From assembly GCA_028818565.1 (NCBI GenBank), contig JAPPNV010000029.1, positions 1-45,449 on the forward strand: DNA of 45,449 nucleotides, in the 5' to 3' direction. Numbering within the stretch: position 1 is the stretch's first letter; every line of letters begins with the position of its first letter. The position numbers and the translations under genes were made by a program. Positions 22,391-31,725 of the stretch are shown piece by piece. Below the pieces are notes generated by a model. The model ran no database searches. It was given only the letters and a program-made list of their open reading frames with translations, and had not been told where the DNA came from. The DNA is from Rhodospirillales bacterium (GTDB taxonomy: Bacteria > Pseudomonadota > Alphaproteobacteria > UBA828).

Positions 22391-22831
22391 CTAAGCGTCC
22401 TCGCGACATCCCGGCGGCGGATCGCAGGGCTCGGTGCCCATGTCGGCAGGCACGGAGACTTCGATCAGGTCGAACGTCTCCGAGGTCGCGATCTCGTTGT
22501 GCGGTGTGCCGCCCGGGATGTAGAGCGAATCCCCTTCCTCGATCCGGATGGTCTCGTTCTCGAAGGCGAGGTCGATCCAGCCGTTCAACATGTAGACGAT
22601 CTGCCCCTCGCAGATGTGCGTGTGCCAGCCGGTCGGCCGCGTAAGTCCGGATTTGGCCGTGGTGATCTGCGCGCGGATGCGCCCGCCGCTCGCCGCCGTG
22701 ACGCCGAGGTCACGGTAGGTCATGAAGTCGCGCCGCCCCGGCACGAAGGTGGGGTCGTCCTTCCTGACGAGGGTAAAAGGCGGCTCTGGCGTGGCCGGGC
22801 TTGCGGCCGCAGCAGTCTGGGCCTTGGTCAT
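22391..22831 (-). CDS. cupin-domain protein
   Basis: GWHTHICEGQIVYMLNGWIDLAFENETIRIEEGDSLYIPGGTPHNEI cupin motifs 1 and 2. Confidence 0.85.
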   Translation of the reverse strand: MTKAQTAAAASPATPEPPFTLVRKDDPTFVPGRRDFMTYRDLGVTAASGGRIRAQITTAKSGLTRPTGWHTHICEGQIVYMLNGWIDLAFENETIRIEEGDSLYIPGGTPHNEIATSETFDLIEVSVPADMGTEPCDPPPGCREDA

Positions 22832-22959
22832 GGCGTGGGCTCCTCTCCGCCGGGCGGTAGCCGAGTATGGTAGGAAGCACCGGCTGGCGTGACAAGGCGG
22901 TCGCCGCGGTTCGGCGTGCCGCTACGATCCGAAACCGTCTCGATTGCGCGGCGCCCGCT

Positions 22960-23526
22960 TTACTGTGTCCGGGGTCGCTGCGACTCCCCGAGCTGGGCGG
23001 GAGTGAGCTGGAACCCGACCAGCGTTTCGTAGCTCACACCGAATTCCCCCGGCCCCAGGGGGATCCACTGCTCGATCTCCTCCACCGTCTGCGCGCTCGC
23101 GCTGTCGGCCTCGAAGGCGATCTGCGCCGTGAAGACCTCTTTGGCGATGATTTGACGGGTCGGGTCGGCAATTGCGACGAAGAAGGGCACGCTCACCCGG
23201 TCGCTCGCGGCCGCGGGCCCGCGCGTTGCGCGGATCGGCAGCGCGAACGTCACCTCCACGCCGCCGCCCTGGTCGCCAACATCGTAATCGCAGTCGGAGC
23301 TCACGCTGCGAAGCTCCAACACGAAAGCCACGTCGGACGCTTCGCGCCCCGGCCCGTCGCCGTAGAGAGTGAGTAGGCGCGCTTCCTTCAGAATGCTGAC
23401 CCTGGGGCAGGGCGGCGGATCGGCGAACGGGTTGCAGCCGGCAAGCGCGACCAGCACGCTGGCGGCGAGAAGTGTCGCCCCGAGGCGTGCCGCCCGGTAA
23501 CGCCGCTGCCGAGACCCGTTGACCAC
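22960..23526 (-). CDS. putative lipoprotein of unknown function (GTG start assumed)
   Basis: LLAASVLVALAGCNPFADPPP lipobox LAGC; remainder soluble domain, 188 aa. Confidence 0.7.
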   Translation of the reverse strand: MVNGSRQRRYRAARLGATLLAASVLVALAGCNPFADPPPCPRVSILKEARLLTLYGDGPGREASDVAFVLELRSVSSDCDYDVGDQGGGVEVTFALPIRATRGPAAASDRVSVPFFVAIADPTRQIIAKEVFTAQIAFEADSASAQTVEEIEQWIPLGPGEFGVSYETLVGFQLTPAQLGESQRPRTQ

Positions 23527-23552
23527 GGGCTGTCCTGTTGGCGGACGCGTAC

Positions 23553-23792
23553 TCAGAGCGTGTTGTGAGTACCGTCGCAGTGCGGCTTGCTCCCGGTCTG
23601 CTTGCAGCCGCAGAGCCACGCGGTCTCGCTCTCCTCGGCGGTGAAGACGATCGGGCGGATATCGGTCACCTTGTGGGAGCCGTCGCAGAATGGCTGGGTC
23701 GCGCTCAAGCCGCACGCGCACCAGAAGTATTTCTCCCCGGCAACGAGCTCGGTTTCGTAGGGTTCCGCCTGGGCGACGACGGGTTCGCTCAT
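23553..23792 (-). CDS. CDGSH iron-sulfur domain protein (two CDGSH motifs)
   Basis: FWCACGLSATQPFCDGSH and WLCGCKQTGSKPHCDGTH: two CxCx(n)CDG(S/T)H clusters. Confidence 0.92.
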   Translation of the reverse strand: MSEPVVAQAEPYETELVAGEKYFWCACGLSATQPFCDGSHKVTDIRPIVFTAEESETAWLCGCKQTGSKPHCDGTHNTL

Positions 23793-23942
23793 GGTGGGCT
23801 GCCTCGACAGTCGTAAGGGTCCGATCAAGTGAGACTGTAGCCGCGCACCCTGCGGCGAACAAGGCTGCCCAAGGGCACCGCTTGATCAGCGCCGGGGTCG
23901 CGAGCTAGTGTGCGCCGCTCTTGATTGGGGGCGTGGGGTGCC

Positions 23943-24965
23943 ATGACAGCCGTACCGGGTTTCGTTGAACTGATCGGAAACACGCCGCTGATCCGCCTGC
24001 ACGGCCCCTCCGAGGCCACCGGCTGCGAGATCCTCGGCAAGTGCGAGTTCCTGAACCCCGGCGGCTCGGTCAAGGACCGGGCTGCGCTCTTCATCGTGCG
24101 CGATGCCGAGCGGCGGGGCGTGCTGAAGCCCGGCGGGACCATCGTCGAGGGCACTGCCGGCAACACCGGCATCGGCCTCGCGCTCGTGGGCAATGCGCTC
24201 GGCTACCGCTCGGTGATCGTGATTCCGGAGACCCAGAGCCAGGAAAAGAAGGACATGCTGCGGCTCTGCGGCGCGGAGCTGATCCAGGTGCCGGCGGTCC
24301 CCTATCGCGATCCCAACAACTACGTGAAGTATTCGGGCCGTCTTGCCGACGAGCTTGCCGAGACGGAGCCGAACGGCGCGGTCTGGGCCAACCAGTTCGA
24401 CAACGTGGCCAACCGCCAGGCCCATGTCGAAACGACCGGGCCCGAGATCTGGGAGCAGACCGGGGGCAAGGTCGACGGCTTCATCTGCGCTGTCGGCACC
24501 GGCGGCACGCTCGCCGGGGTCGGTATGGCGCTCAAGGAGCGCAAGCCCTCGGTGACGATCGGCCTCGCGGACCCCATGGGCGCGGCGCTCTACAACCACT
24601 ACGCACACGGTGAGCTCAAGGCGGAAGGCAGCTCCATCACCGAAGGGATCGGCCAGGGTCGGATCACCGACAACCTCGAAGGCGCACCGATCGATGTGCC
24701 GTTCCAGATCCCGGATGCGGAGGCGCTGCCCGTGATCTTCGATCTGGCGCAGAACGAAGGCCACGTCATGGGCGGCTCGACCGGGATCAACATTGCCGGT
24801 GCGATTCGGCTGGCCCGGGAGATGGGCCCCGGACACACCATCGTTACCGTGCTCTGCGACTACGGCACCCGCTATTTCAGCAAGCTCTTCAACGCCGCGT
24901 TCCTGCGCGAGCGCGACTTGCCGGTACCGCCCTGGCTCGATGACGCTCCCGATGTCGCCGACTGA
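23943..24965 (+). CDS. cysK: cysteine synthase A-like PLP enzyme
   Basis: ELIGNTPLIRL, NPGGSVKDRAALFI, VEGTAGNTGIGLALV, AVGTGGTLAGVGMALKE. Confidence 0.9.
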   Translation: MTAVPGFVELIGNTPLIRLHGPSEATGCEILGKCEFLNPGGSVKDRAALFIVRDAERRGVLKPGGTIVEGTAGNTGIGLALVGNALGYRSVIVIPETQSQEKKDMLRLCGAELIQVPAVPYRDPNNYVKYSGRLADELAETEPNGAVWANQFDNVANRQAHVETTGPEIWEQTGGKVDGFICAVGTGGTLAGVGMALKERKPSVTIGLADPMGAALYNHYAHGELKAEGSSITEGIGQGRITDNLEGAPIDVPFQIPDAEALPVIFDLAQNEGHVMGGSTGINIAGAIRLAREMGPGHTIVTVLCDYGTRYFSKLFNAAFLRERDLPVPPWLDDAPDVAD

Positions 24966-25671
24966 GCCGCTGTTTCGCACCGAGCCCTACGCGCGCACCT
25001 GCGAGGCACAAGTCAGCGCGGTTGACGGCGATACGGTGCGTCTCGACCGCACGGTCTTCTACCCCGAGGGCGGCGGCCAGCCCGGCGATACGGGGATCTT
25101 GCGCACAGACGACGGCACCGAGTTCGCGGTGCGCGATACGCGCAAGGGCGAAGACGCCGATGACATCCTCCATCTGATCGACCCTGACACGCCACCGCCT
25201 GCGCCGGGAAGGCGTGTGATTGCCGAGGTTGACTGGGAGCGCCGCTATCGCCACATGCGCATGCATACCTGCTTGCATTTGCTGAGCGCCGTGATCGATG
25301 CACCGGTGACTGGCGGGCAGCTTTCGGCAGAGAAGGGGCGCCTCGACTTCGATGTCGATACCAAGCTGGAAAAGGCTGCGATTCAGGAAGAGCTCAACGC
25401 GCTCATCGCGCGGGACTTCCCAGTTGCCGCGCGCTGGATCAGCGACGAAGCGCTCGCAGCGCAGCCGGAGCTGGTCAAAACCATGCGGGTGAAGCCCCCC
25501 ACTGGCCATGGGCGGGTCAGAGTGATCGATGTCGAGGGGATCGACCTGCAGCCTTGCGGCGGCACCCATGTCGCGCGAACCGGCGAGATCGGGCCGGTCA
25601 CCGTCCGCAAGATCGAGAACAAGGGCCGGCACAACCGGCGCGTCACGCTCGCGTTCGGAGAACCGGCATGA
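24952..25671 (+). CDS. alanyl-tRNA editing protein, AlaX-like
   Basis: VFYPEGGGQPGDTG, HMRMHTCLHLLSAV (HxxxH), LQPCGGTHVARTGEIG (C..H Zn motif). Start may be 24940 or 24952. Confidence 0.92.
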   Translation: MSPTEPLFRTEPYARTCEAQVSAVDGDTVRLDRTVFYPEGGGQPGDTGILRTDDGTEFAVRDTRKGEDADDILHLIDPDTPPPAPGRRVIAEVDWERRYRHMRMHTCLHLLSAVIDAPVTGGQLSAEKGRLDFDVDTKLEKAAIQEELNALIARDFPVAARWISDEALAAQPELVKTMRVKPPTGHGRVRVIDVEGIDLQPCGGTHVARTGEIGPVTVRKIENKGRHNRRVTLAFGEPA

Positions 25672-26537
25672 GCGGGGACGAGACGCCACTGATTGTGCCC
25701 CCGAGCTGGCTCGCCGCCGATTTGGGCGCGGATAACGCCGTTCGAGTGCTTGACGGCTCCTGGCACCTGCCGCCGCTGGGACGCGACCCAGCCGCCGAGT
25801 TCATGGAAGCGCACATTCCGGGCGCCGCCTTCTTCGACATCGACGGCATCTGCGATCCGGATTCGTCACTGCCCCACATGCTGCCGTCGCCGGAACTCTT
25901 CGGGCGCAGCGTCTCGGCGCTGGGCGTCAGCAATGGCACACACGTCGTCGTCTATGACACCGTGGGCCTCTACAGCGCGGCGCGGGTGTGGTGGATGTTC
26001 CGCGTGTTCGGGCACGAGCGTGTCTCGATCCTCGCCGGCGGCCTGCCGCGCTGGCAGGCGGAAAGTCGCCCGGTCGAGAGCGGCGAGGCTGCAATCGCGC
26101 CGGGTTCGTTCACGGCGCGGGCGCCGGACGAGACGCTGGTCCGCTCCTTCGAGCAGGTCCGTGCAACCTTGAGCACCGGCAGCGCGCAGATCGTGGATGC
26201 CCGCGCCGTGGCCCGCTTCACGGGCGAGGACCCGGGGCCGAGGCCCGATCTCCCGCGCGGTCACATTCCTGGTAGCCGCAACGTGCCCTTCGACGTCGTT
26301 CTCGACGATGACGACGCTACGCTGGGCGACACTGCGGCGATCCGACGCGCCTTCGCCGACGCCGGCGTCGATCCTGCCCGGCCGGTCATCGCCACCTGCG
26401 GGTCGGGCATTACCGCATGCACACTCGCGCTCGCACTCATCGCAATTGGCGCCGAAGAGGTCGCCGTCTACGATGGTTCCTGGAGCGATTGGGGCGGCCG
26501 CGCGGACGCGCCGGTAGAAAGCGGCGGTCCCGCCTAG
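25668..26537 (+). CDS. sseA: 3-mercaptopyruvate/thiosulfate sulfurtransferase (two rhodanese domains)
   Basis: GRDPAAEFMEAHIPGAAFFDID; active-site loop CGSGITACTLALAL; ATGA overlap with alaX. Confidence 0.9.
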   Translation: MSGDETPLIVPPSWLAADLGADNAVRVLDGSWHLPPLGRDPAAEFMEAHIPGAAFFDIDGICDPDSSLPHMLPSPELFGRSVSALGVSNGTHVVVYDTVGLYSAARVWWMFRVFGHERVSILAGGLPRWQAESRPVESGEAAIAPGSFTARAPDETLVRSFEQVRATLSTGSAQIVDARAVARFTGEDPGPRPDLPRGHIPGSRNVPFDVVLDDDDATLGDTAAIRRAFADAGVDPARPVIATCGSGITACTLALALIAIGAEEVAVYDGSWSDWGGRADAPVESGGPA

Positions 26538-26549
26538 GCGCGATTATCG

Positions 26550-27539
26550 ATGAAGCGGCGACAGACCACCCTCTCCATCGTAGCCGCAATGGTGGCGGCT
26601 CTGATGTGGGCAGCAGCGAGCGGGGCTGAAGAACCGGAGCCTGTGGCTGGCGGGGCTGCGGCGCTTGAGACAGAGAGTGAGACACAATCGGGTGACATGA
26701 TCGGCGCGCTGCGCCATGTCGTCACCGCCCACGAAGATACTTTGCTCGACCTCGCGCGCGCCAACGGCCTCGGTTATGTCGAGATGATCGCGGCCAACCA
26801 GGGCATCGACCCCTGGGTTCCTGGCGAAAACACGCCGATCATTCTGCCGACCGCGCACGTCCTGCCGGATGCCGAACGCCAGGGCCTCGTCGTCAACCTG
26901 GCGGAGCACCGCCTGTACTACTTCGGGCCGGACGGCGCCGAGCCACAGACCTTTCCGCTCGGCGTGGGCAGGGAAGGGTGGGACACGCCCCTCGGCAGCA
27001 CCGAGATCGTGCGCAAGAAGGAAAGGCCGACCTGGTTCCCGCCCGAATCGATCCGTGCCAAGAAACCGCATCTACCCAAAACGGTGCCGCCGGGCCCGTA
27101 CAATCCGCTTGGCAGCCACGCGCTCTATTTCGATTGGCCAAGCTATCTCATCCACGGCACGAACATGCCGTGGGGAGTCGGGCGGCGGGTGAGCCACGGT
27201 TGTATTCGTCTCTATCCCGAGGATATCGCGCGGCTCTTCGAGATCGTGCCGGTCGGCACGCCGGTTCAGGTCATCAGTCAGGCGATCAAGATCGGCTGGT
27301 ACGACGGTGAGCTCTATGTGGAGGCGCACCCCGAGGCCGAACAGGCGGACGAGCTGGAATGGACCGGGCAAATTGAGAGCGTCGACGCGCACTCTCGCGC
27401 CGACGCCCTGTATCGGATCAAGACTCAAGTCGATGCCACCCAGGCCCGGCTGGACTGGCACCTCATTCGCAAGGTTTTCGAAGAACGGTCCGGTGTCCCT
27501 GTCCAAGTCACCGTGGACCGGTCCGTAACTCCCAGTTAG
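26550..27539 (+). CDS. L,D-transpeptidase (YkuD domain; LysM-like N-terminus, signal peptide)
   Basis: LIHGTNMPWGVGRRVSHGCIRLYPEDIARL, the HXnSHGCIR catalytic motif; YbiS/ErfK-like layout. Confidence 0.93.
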   Translation: MKRRQTTLSIVAAMVAALMWAAASGAEEPEPVAGGAAALETESETQSGDMIGALRHVVTAHEDTLLDLARANGLGYVEMIAANQGIDPWVPGENTPIILPTAHVLPDAERQGLVVNLAEHRLYYFGPDGAEPQTFPLGVGREGWDTPLGSTEIVRKKERPTWFPPESIRAKKPHLPKTVPPGPYNPLGSHALYFDWPSYLIHGTNMPWGVGRRVSHGCIRLYPEDIARLFEIVPVGTPVQVISQAIKIGWYDGELYVEAHPEAEQADELEWTGQIESVDAHSRADALYRIKTQVDATQARLDWHLIRKVFEERSGVPVQVTVDRSVTPS

Positions 27540-27547
27540 CCAGCGCT

Positions 27548-27569
27548 GGGCGGCGTGAAGGAGCCGCCC
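27548..27569. terminator. putative bidirectional hairpin terminator between convergent genes
   Basis: GGGCGGC-GTGAAGGA-GCCGCCC perfect 7-bp stem between stops of the LDT (+) and lipoprotein (-) genes; no U-tract. Confidence 0.5.
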
Positions 27570-27576
27570 GCCGGCT

Positions 27577-27885
27577 CTACTTGCGCATCCCCTTCTGGAA
27601 AATGCGGTCGGCCTTGTCCGCAGCCGCCTGCGCTGCCTCGGCTGCTGCTTCTGCTGCTGCTGCCGCTGCCGCTGCGCTCTGGCTGGCCTCGTCCACGGCC
27701 GCTCTGAGCTCATCGACGGCAACCAGGGCCTGATTGGCGGTTTGCATGGCTTCCGTGGCCATCGCCTCGGCGCCCGCTATGGCAGCGGCTGCCTGTTCCC
27801 GCTCGGCGGCGGACTGGCACCCCGCAGCAACGGCCAGCGGAAGAGCGACAATCGCAATCCGAAGCGCCCACGATCTCTTGAACAT
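27577..27885 (-). CDS. Ala-rich coiled-coil lipoprotein, Lpp/OprI-like, C-terminal Lys
   Basis: MFKRSWALRIAIVALPLAVAAGC lipobox, Ala-zipper heptads (AAAAAAAAEAAAEAAQAAADKADR), terminus FQKGMRK; strong SD GGAGGAGG. Confidence 0.82.
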   Translation of the reverse strand: MFKRSWALRIAIVALPLAVAAGCQSAAEREQAAAAIAGAEAMATEAMQTANQALVAVDELRAAVDEASQSAAAAAAAAEAAAEAAQAAADKADRIFQKGMRK

Positions 27886-28054
27886 AGCCTCCTCCCGGCT
27901 GCAGTAGGTCGCTGCGGAGTTGACGGCGATTCGGGCAATAGTGTCAAGGTGACTCTCCCAAAAAAGGGGCGATACGCTCAGTCATTTGCCTCCGAAACGA
28001 CAAATTGGGCGGTCGTGCTTTACGGGCGCGCTTGGAAGCCATTACTCTCTTGAT

Positions 28055-28636
28055 ATGACATCCTCATCCCCGTGCCGGCCGGAGACGCTTGTCGAACGTG
28101 AGGGGTCCGAATCGCCGGTCCTGTTCGATGCGGTGCTCGCGCCCAATCGCTCGCTCGGACGCGCCGGATTCATCGCGGTGATGGCCGGCGTCATCGTCAT
28201 CAGCATCGGGCTCGGCGTCTTCTTCCTGCTCCAGGGTGCGTGGCCGGTGCTGGGCTTCTTCGGCCTCGATATCGCCCTGCTTTATATCGCGTTCCGGCTA
28301 AGCTACCGCTCCGGCCGCCTGCGGGAGACCATCCGCGTCAGCGCAGACGAGGTCGTGGTCAGGCGCATTGCGCCCAACGGCCGCACGATGGAATGGCGCT
28401 TCAACCCCTACTGGCTCCGCGTCGCCCTCGACGATCCAGTCGAGCACCACAGCCAGATTACCCTTACCACGCATGGCCGCTCGCTGGTCATTGGCCCGTT
28501 CCTTGCGCCAGAGGAGCGCGCAACTCTGGTACAGGCGCTGCGTGACGCCTTGGGAGAGGCCAACCGGCGCTATGCCGGTGCCCCGCTGGAGGAGCAGGAG
28601 ATCGAGGCCAGCGAAGCGGCTACCCGGCGAAGCTAA
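28055..28636 (+). CDS. DUF2244 domain-containing membrane protein
   Basis: LFDAVLAPNRSLGRAGFIAVMAGV...two TM segments...FNPYWLRV; ...RSLVIGPFLAPEERATLVQALRDAL. Confidence 0.85.
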   Translation: MTSSSPCRPETLVEREGSESPVLFDAVLAPNRSLGRAGFIAVMAGVIVISIGLGVFFLLQGAWPVLGFFGLDIALLYIAFRLSYRSGRLRETIRVSADEVVVRRIAPNGRTMEWRFNPYWLRVALDDPVEHHSQITLTTHGRSLVIGPFLAPEERATLVQALRDALGEANRRYAGAPLEEQEIEASEAATRRS

Positions 28637-28645
28637 GAGGCGCTT

Positions 28646-29140
28646 CTAACCAATCGGCGGGGTGTGCACCGTCATCTTGCCGCGCATCGCCGCCGGTGTT
28701 TCGTCTTCGGAGACCTCGCCCGTCGCATTCGCCTGATAGGCGCGCGCGTAGGCGATGACATCGGTCGCATTCTCCGGCGTCAAATGGCTGAAGCGCACGT
28801 GGTGCTTGCCAGCAGAGCGGAAGCCCACATTGCACGGGCTCTTGCAACCGTTCAGGCAATAGACCGCGCGAAGATTGAGCGCCTCGGGCAGGGGCTCTGC
28901 CTCGATCAGGTCGCGCACCGCCTCCAGCAGGAAGGTGCCCTGGCGCTTGCCGTCGCGCTCACGCGCCGATTCCGACCAGACGCAGGAGCGGCAGACATAA
29001 AAGGTCGCCGGCGCGGCGCTGGCCGCCGCCGCCCGCCCGGCGCGAGCGGTTCGCCTGGCGTCAGCCGGCCGAGCCTTGCCCGCACCCTTGCGGGAACGCG
29101 TCTGTGCGCTCCCTCGCTTGCCCTGCTTTCGCGTCGCCAT
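28646..29140 (-). CDS. DUF1636 (thioredoxin-like/2Fe-2S) protein with basic N-terminal tail
   Basis: TFYVCRSCVW...LRAVYCLNGCKSPCNVGFRSAGKHHVRFSHLTPENATDVIAYARAY; four-Cys layout of DUF1636. Confidence 0.82.
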   Translation of the reverse strand: MATRKQGKRGSAQTRSRKGAGKARPADARRTARAGRAAAASAAPATFYVCRSCVWSESARERDGKRQGTFLLEAVRDLIEAEPLPEALNLRAVYCLNGCKSPCNVGFRSAGKHHVRFSHLTPENATDVIAYARAYQANATGEVSEDETPAAMRGKMTVHTPPIG

Positions 29141-29148
29141 GTCCCCGC

Positions 29149-29922
29149 CTAACTGAAGCTGTAATAGAGATTCAGAATTAATCCGTTGACCTGCGTCGGC
29201 TTCTCGATCGGGGTCCAGTGACCGCAACCGGGCAGCACTGCAACGCGGGAGCCCTTGATTCGGTTGCTCAACGCCTTCACCGCCGGCGGCGGCGAGACGC
29301 CGTCCTCGTCGCCGGTGATCAGCAGGGTCGGGCAGCGGATGCTGGCGAGGTCCGCGCTCGTGACTGCGGCGAGCGCCTCGCAGGTGCGCGCGTAGCCCTC
29401 CGCATCCTGGCCCATGAGAATCTCGCGGACGAAGGCGGCCGACGCTGGGTAGTGGGCTCTGGTGTCGGCCGAGATCGCGATCTCCACCAGGGTGTCCGCG
29501 ATCGGCGTCATGCCATTCTCGCGCGCCACGGCCGCGCGGTCGCGGATCGCCTGGCGGGCGGGTTCGGGCGGCTCGGCCAGCGGGCCGAGGAGCGCAAGGC
29601 TCTTCACCCGCTCAGGCTGCTCGGCGGCGATGTGCTGGCAGACGATCGTGCCCATGGAGTGGCCGCAGAGATGCGCGGTCGAAATTTCCAGCTCATCCAT
29701 GACCGCGACCATGTCGGCGGCGAAAGAGGCGATGGAGAGATCGCCCGTGGCGGGCGAGCGGCCCGAGCCTTCGAGGTCGGGCCGGACTACGCGGAAGTAC
29801 CGGGCGAGCGGACCCACCTGCGGGTACCAACTGTTGCTGGTGCCGCCGAGGCCGTGGACCATGACCACCGCGTCGCCGTCGCCATGCTGCTCGACCGCGA
29901 TGTCCTTGCCGTTGATCTCCAT
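29149..29922 (-). CDS. alpha/beta hydrolase
   Basis: VVMVHGLGGTSNSWYPQ, LCGHSMGTIVCQ nucleophile elbow, GCGHWTPIEKP. Confidence 0.9.
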   Translation of the reverse strand: MEINGKDIAVEQHGDGDAVVMVHGLGGTSNSWYPQVGPLARYFRVVRPDLEGSGRSPATGDLSIASFAADMVAVMDELEISTAHLCGHSMGTIVCQHIAAEQPERVKSLALLGPLAEPPEPARQAIRDRAAVARENGMTPIADTLVEIAISADTRAHYPASAAFVREILMGQDAEGYARTCEALAAVTSADLASIRCPTLLITGDEDGVSPPPAVKALSNRIKGSRVAVLPGCGHWTPIEKPTQVNGLILNLYYSFS

Positions 29923-30027
29923 CCCTTCGCTCCGAAATCGCGCACCCACGCCGTCAACGAGCCCAGCACATAGCACGCGGCGGCGCTGGCCGGATAGGCG
30001 TATTGCACCGCCGGCCCGGTGACGCGG

Positions 30028-31725
30028 TCAATCCGGGTGCGGCGTCTCGATCCTCTCGTATCGGGCGAGCGGCTCAAAGAACCGCTGGCCCTCGCTCTCG
30101 CCGGGCTTCGGCGGTTCCGGCGCCGCCAGCTCCTGCGCGGCGAAGAGGCGCGCGACCACCGCCTTGCGCGCATCGCCGGCGCCCCAGTCCGTGGCTGCCT
30201 CCTCAACCAGCAGGGCAGCGGCCAGGCCCTTGGCCATGCGGTCCATCAGCCGGTGGGCCTGACGCTGCGCCTCGGCTTGGTCGTCACGGATCAAGGCCGT
30301 CAGCGCAGCCACCTCCCGCCGGGCCTGAAAGATCAGCGCGCGCGCCCGCACGAAGGCCGAGTGGTTGGCGACGAAGGGCATGTTGAGAACGGCGTCGAGC
30401 CTGCCGTGAAAGGCGGCGAGCCCCGGCGAGTCCGCGCCCGCCAGACGCAGCACTTCCAGCGCCTGGATGTTGGGCGGCCCTTCCCACACGGTGAGCACCT
30501 GGGCATCGCGGTAGAGCCTGGCCGTGGGGTATTCCTCGGTGTAGCCGTTGCCGCCCAGGATTTCGATCGCACGGCTGGTCGTAGTGATCGCCCATTCCGC
30601 CGTGAGATACTTGGCGAGCGCGGTGACGAGCCGCATCCAGGGCTGCTCCGCCGGTGTCTGCTGTGCTTCGTCGAACGCGCGCGCCGCGGCGAAGGCCAGC
30701 GCCACGCTTGCTTCCACACGCACCTGCATTTCGACCAGCTGGTCCTGCACCATCGGGTATGCGGTGAGGCGGTGGCCGAACGCTTCGCGGGCCTCGGCAT
30801 GGGCGAGCGCCTCGGCGAACGCGCGCCGCTGAATGCCTGCCGACGCCATCGCGTTGTGGATGCGGCTGTAGCCGAGCGCCGCCATCATGGTCTTCAGCCC
30901 GTCCGGCGGCGGCGCCACTTCCACCGCATAGGCGCCATCCAGCTCGATCTCCCCGGTCGCGAGACCGCGGGTGCCGAGCTTGTCCTTGAGCCGCCGGATC
31001 CGGTAGCGGTTGGACGCTCCATCGGGATCACGCGCCGGCACCAGGTAGAGGCCGAGCCCGGAGCCGCTGCCCCCTGCCCCCTCGGGCCGGGCGAGAGTGA
31101 GCGCGAGCCCGCCGTCGACATTGCTGGCGAACCACTTGAGCCCGCTGAGCCGGATGCCTTCGTTGGTGCGCCGCGCCGTGGTCCGGGTGGCGCCGACGTC
31201 GCTGCCGCCCTGCTTCTCCGTGACCCAGGTGCCGCCGGTCAGTGCCTTGCCGTCCGTGCGCACAAGCCGGGGCAGGTAAGCATTCCGCACCGTCTCCGGC
31301 GCGAACCGGTCGAGCACGTGGGCGACCGCGCCGGTCAGAGTCACCGGGCAGTGAATCGAGATGTCGGATTGCGCGAGCAAGTAGCCCATCGCGAAGGTCA
31401 GCGTGTAGGGGCGCCGCGCCCCACCGTAGTTGAGCCCGACGATGCCCCGCTCGTAGACCTCGCGGTGCGCCGCGGCGCAGAGCGGATTGTGGCGGACCAC
31501 CGAACGGGGGCGGCCATCCTCGTCCAGGGTCTCGAGAACCGGCGGCGCGAAGCGGTTGGTGTAGTCGGCCTGTTCGTCGACGGCGGTTGCCACCCAGCTG
31601 CCGAAGCTGCTCAGCCGCTCGGCGTCGTCCTCGGTGAGCCACGGCGCGCTGCGGCGCAGAAGGCTCTGAAGATTCCGGTCCGCCTGGTAGGCGTTGCCGC
31701 CGAGACCGCCATTCCGGTCCGTCAT
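30028..31725 (-). CDS. acyl-CoA dehydrogenase (AidB-like architecture)
   Basis: 565 aa; WVTEKQGGSDVGATRTTA, EILGGNGYTEEYPTARLYRDAQVLTVWEGPPNIQALEVLR. Confidence 0.88.
   Translation of the reverse strand: MTDRNGGLGGNAYQADRNLQSLLRRSAPWLTEDDAERLSSFGSWVATAVDEQADYTNRFAPPVLETLDEDGRPRSVVRHNPLCAAAHREVYERGIVGLNYGGARRPYTLTFAMGYLLAQSDISIHCPVTLTGAVAHVLDRFAPETVRNAYLPRLVRTDGKALTGGTWVTEKQGGSDVGATRTTARRTNEGIRLSGLKWFASNVDGGLALTLARPEGAGGSGSGLGLYLVPARDPDGASNRYRIRRLKDKLGTRGLATGEIELDGAYAVEVAPPPDGLKTMMAALGYSRIHNAMASAGIQRRAFAEALAHAEAREAFGHRLTAYPMVQDQLVEMQVRVEASVALAFAAARAFDEAQQTPAEQPWMRLVTALAKYLTAEWAITTTSRAIEILGGNGYTEEYPTARLYRDAQVLTVWEGPPNIQALEVLRLAGADSPGLAAFHGRLDAVLNMPFVANHSAFVRARALIFQARREVAALTALIRDDQAEAQRQAHRLMDRMAKGLAAALLVEEAATDWGAGDARKAVVARLFAAQELAAPEPPKPGESEGQRFFEPLARYERIETPHPD

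Noticed and set aside
27617-27690. GCT/GCC/GCG trinucleotide-like low-complexity tract
   Set aside because: Explained by poly-Ala codons of the Ala-zipper lipoprotein, not an independent repeat element.
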